The position numbers were made by a program, and so were the translations under genes. The notes below the pieces were generated by a model. The model saw only the letters and a list, made by a program, of their open reading frames with translations, had not been told where the DNA came from and searched no databases. A DNA stretch of 5,392 bases, taken from assembly GCA_937897005.1 (NCBI GenBank), contig CALCOQ010000112.1:1-5392 (forward strand), written 5' to 3'. Source of the DNA: an uncultured euryarchaeote (GTDB lineage Archaea > Thermoplasmatota > Poseidoniia > Poseidoniales > Poseidoniaceae). Positions 5,015-5,392 of this stretch are shown one piece after another; the stretch's first letter is position 1; every line of letters begins with the position of its first letter.

Positions 5015-5392
5015 ATGGGTGCTTCGACAGGTGTTGGTGCTCTCATCGTCGGAGTAGCGATGTTGAGCGTCTTCGTTCTCGCAAACTCTGCTCTCGATTC
5101 ACAGATAGAGTCTGGAATTGAACGAATGGAGAAATCGAGGGAGCAAGTTTCTCCTTCGTTCAGCATTGATGATGCAAGCAATGATGTCGATGCTATTGAT
5201 GCATTGGCCATCAACACTGTAGGCAGTGGATATTCAACCGGTGGGACCCTCAGTGCCACCAGTCTGGATAGTATAACAATAACAAATGGTGGAGCAACAT
5301 ATTCCGCTGGCACATTGAATTTCGTGGATGATTGTACGACATCCCCAACAGGCAGTTATGGTGTCACAGCAGGTGTGATCGATAGTATCACA
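5015..5392 (+). CDS. arlF: ArlF-like archaellum protein, 3'-truncated by window edge
   Basis: The first 126 residues are present and the frame is still open at the window end. ATG 5015 lies one base after the previous stop, with GGAGG at 5004-5008 spaced 6 bases away. An N-terminal hydrophobic segment (about 6-25, GVGALIVGVAMLSVFVLANS) with no basic residue before it, followed by a polar helix (DSQIESGIERMEKSREQ), is the usual ArlF/ArlG architecture: a membrane-anchored protein whose beta-sandwich domain sits outside the membrane and, for ArlF, can bind the S-layer. Gene order supports ArlF. From about residue 61 the sequence becomes Gly/Ser/Thr-rich and repetitive (GSGYSTGGTL, NGGATYSAGTL), which I would not expect in a standard ArlF domain. 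ArlG or another archaellin-like protein remains possible. Confidence 0.6.
   Translation, partial: MGASTGVGALIVGVAMLSVFVLANSALDSQIESGIERMEKSREQVSPSFSIDDASNDVDAIDALAINTVGSGYSTGGTLSATSLDSITITNGGATYSAGTLNFVDDCTTSPTGSYGVTAGVIDSIT
5195..5392 (+). repeat. Degenerate protein repeats in the ArlF-like ectodomain
   Basis: Three units start with [IL]-D-[SA]-[IL]: IDALAINTVGSGYSTGGTL at residues 61-79, LDSITITNGGATYSAGTL at 84-101, and IDSIT at 122, cut by the window end. At DNA level, CTGGATAGTATAACA (5264-5278) matches ATCGATAGTATCACA (5378-5392) at 12 of 15 bases. The units look like the Gly-Tyr-Ser beta repeats seen in some surface and tail-fibre proteins; how many follow is not visible. Confidence 0.5.

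Noticed and set aside
1..5392. CRISPR arrays, tRNA or rRNA genes, insertion sequences
   Set aside because: No regularly spaced repeats, no tRNA-like cloverleaf or rRNA segments, and no transposase-like coding sequence were seen on either strand.

Overview
The window reads as a piece of archaeal chromosome that runs into an archaellum (archaeal flagellum) operon. Every gene lies on the + strand. The two archaellin genes share a signature N-terminus (AIGIGAMIVFIALILVAAVA), start sites carry archaeal-type GGTGA/GGAGGTGA ribosome sites, a TATA-like box precedes the first archaellin, and the order is archaellin, archaellin, ArlD/E-like, ArlF-like. The archaellin sequence and the acidic, moderate-GC gene style resemble marine Euryarchaeota of the Poseidoniales (Marine Group II) type. 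That lineage call is recognition from memory, not a database result.

Layout. Bases 1-1649: the 3' part of a large membrane protein with a beta-rich ectodomain and about five membrane helices. Bases 1649-2767: a one-base-overlapping partner, apparently cytoplasmic, with a Gly/Tyr-rich acidic tail, a long helical region and beta-sandwich-like C-terminal half. Neither has a function I recognise. Bases 2768-2867: a short intergenic region with a 21-bp-spaced near repeat, a TATA-like box and a ribosome site. Bases 2868-3425: an intact archaellin. Bases 3426-4013: a second archaellin directly abutting it but cut by an in-frame TAG at 3603-3605. Bases 4014-4068: a strong cUUCGg hairpin pressed against a perfect Shine-Dalgarno. 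Bases 4069-5013: an acidic, coiled-coil protein with a probable ArlD/E-like C-terminal domain. Bases 5015-5392: the start of an ArlF-like protein with unusual Gly/Thr/Ser-rich repeats, running off the window.

How they work together. The archaellins would form the filament after prepilin-peptidase processing. ArlD/E-like proteins belong to the cytoplasmic motor-associated ring, and ArlF is an extracytoplasmic anchor or stator-type component. The remaining motor genes (arlG/H/I/J) would be expected beyond the right edge.

The most interesting signals are in the archaellin pair. The two N-termini share 30 identical residues in a row but use different codons at 23 of the 30 positions. Third-position GC changes abruptly inside both genes at the same structural place, so that about 550 bp (the C-terminal part of archaellin 1 plus the N-terminal part of archaellin 2) looks like a single low-GC block. 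The nonsense codon sits just after the right-hand boundary. Recombinational replacement of filament genes is the biological reading; a metagenomic assembly chimera is the main alternative.
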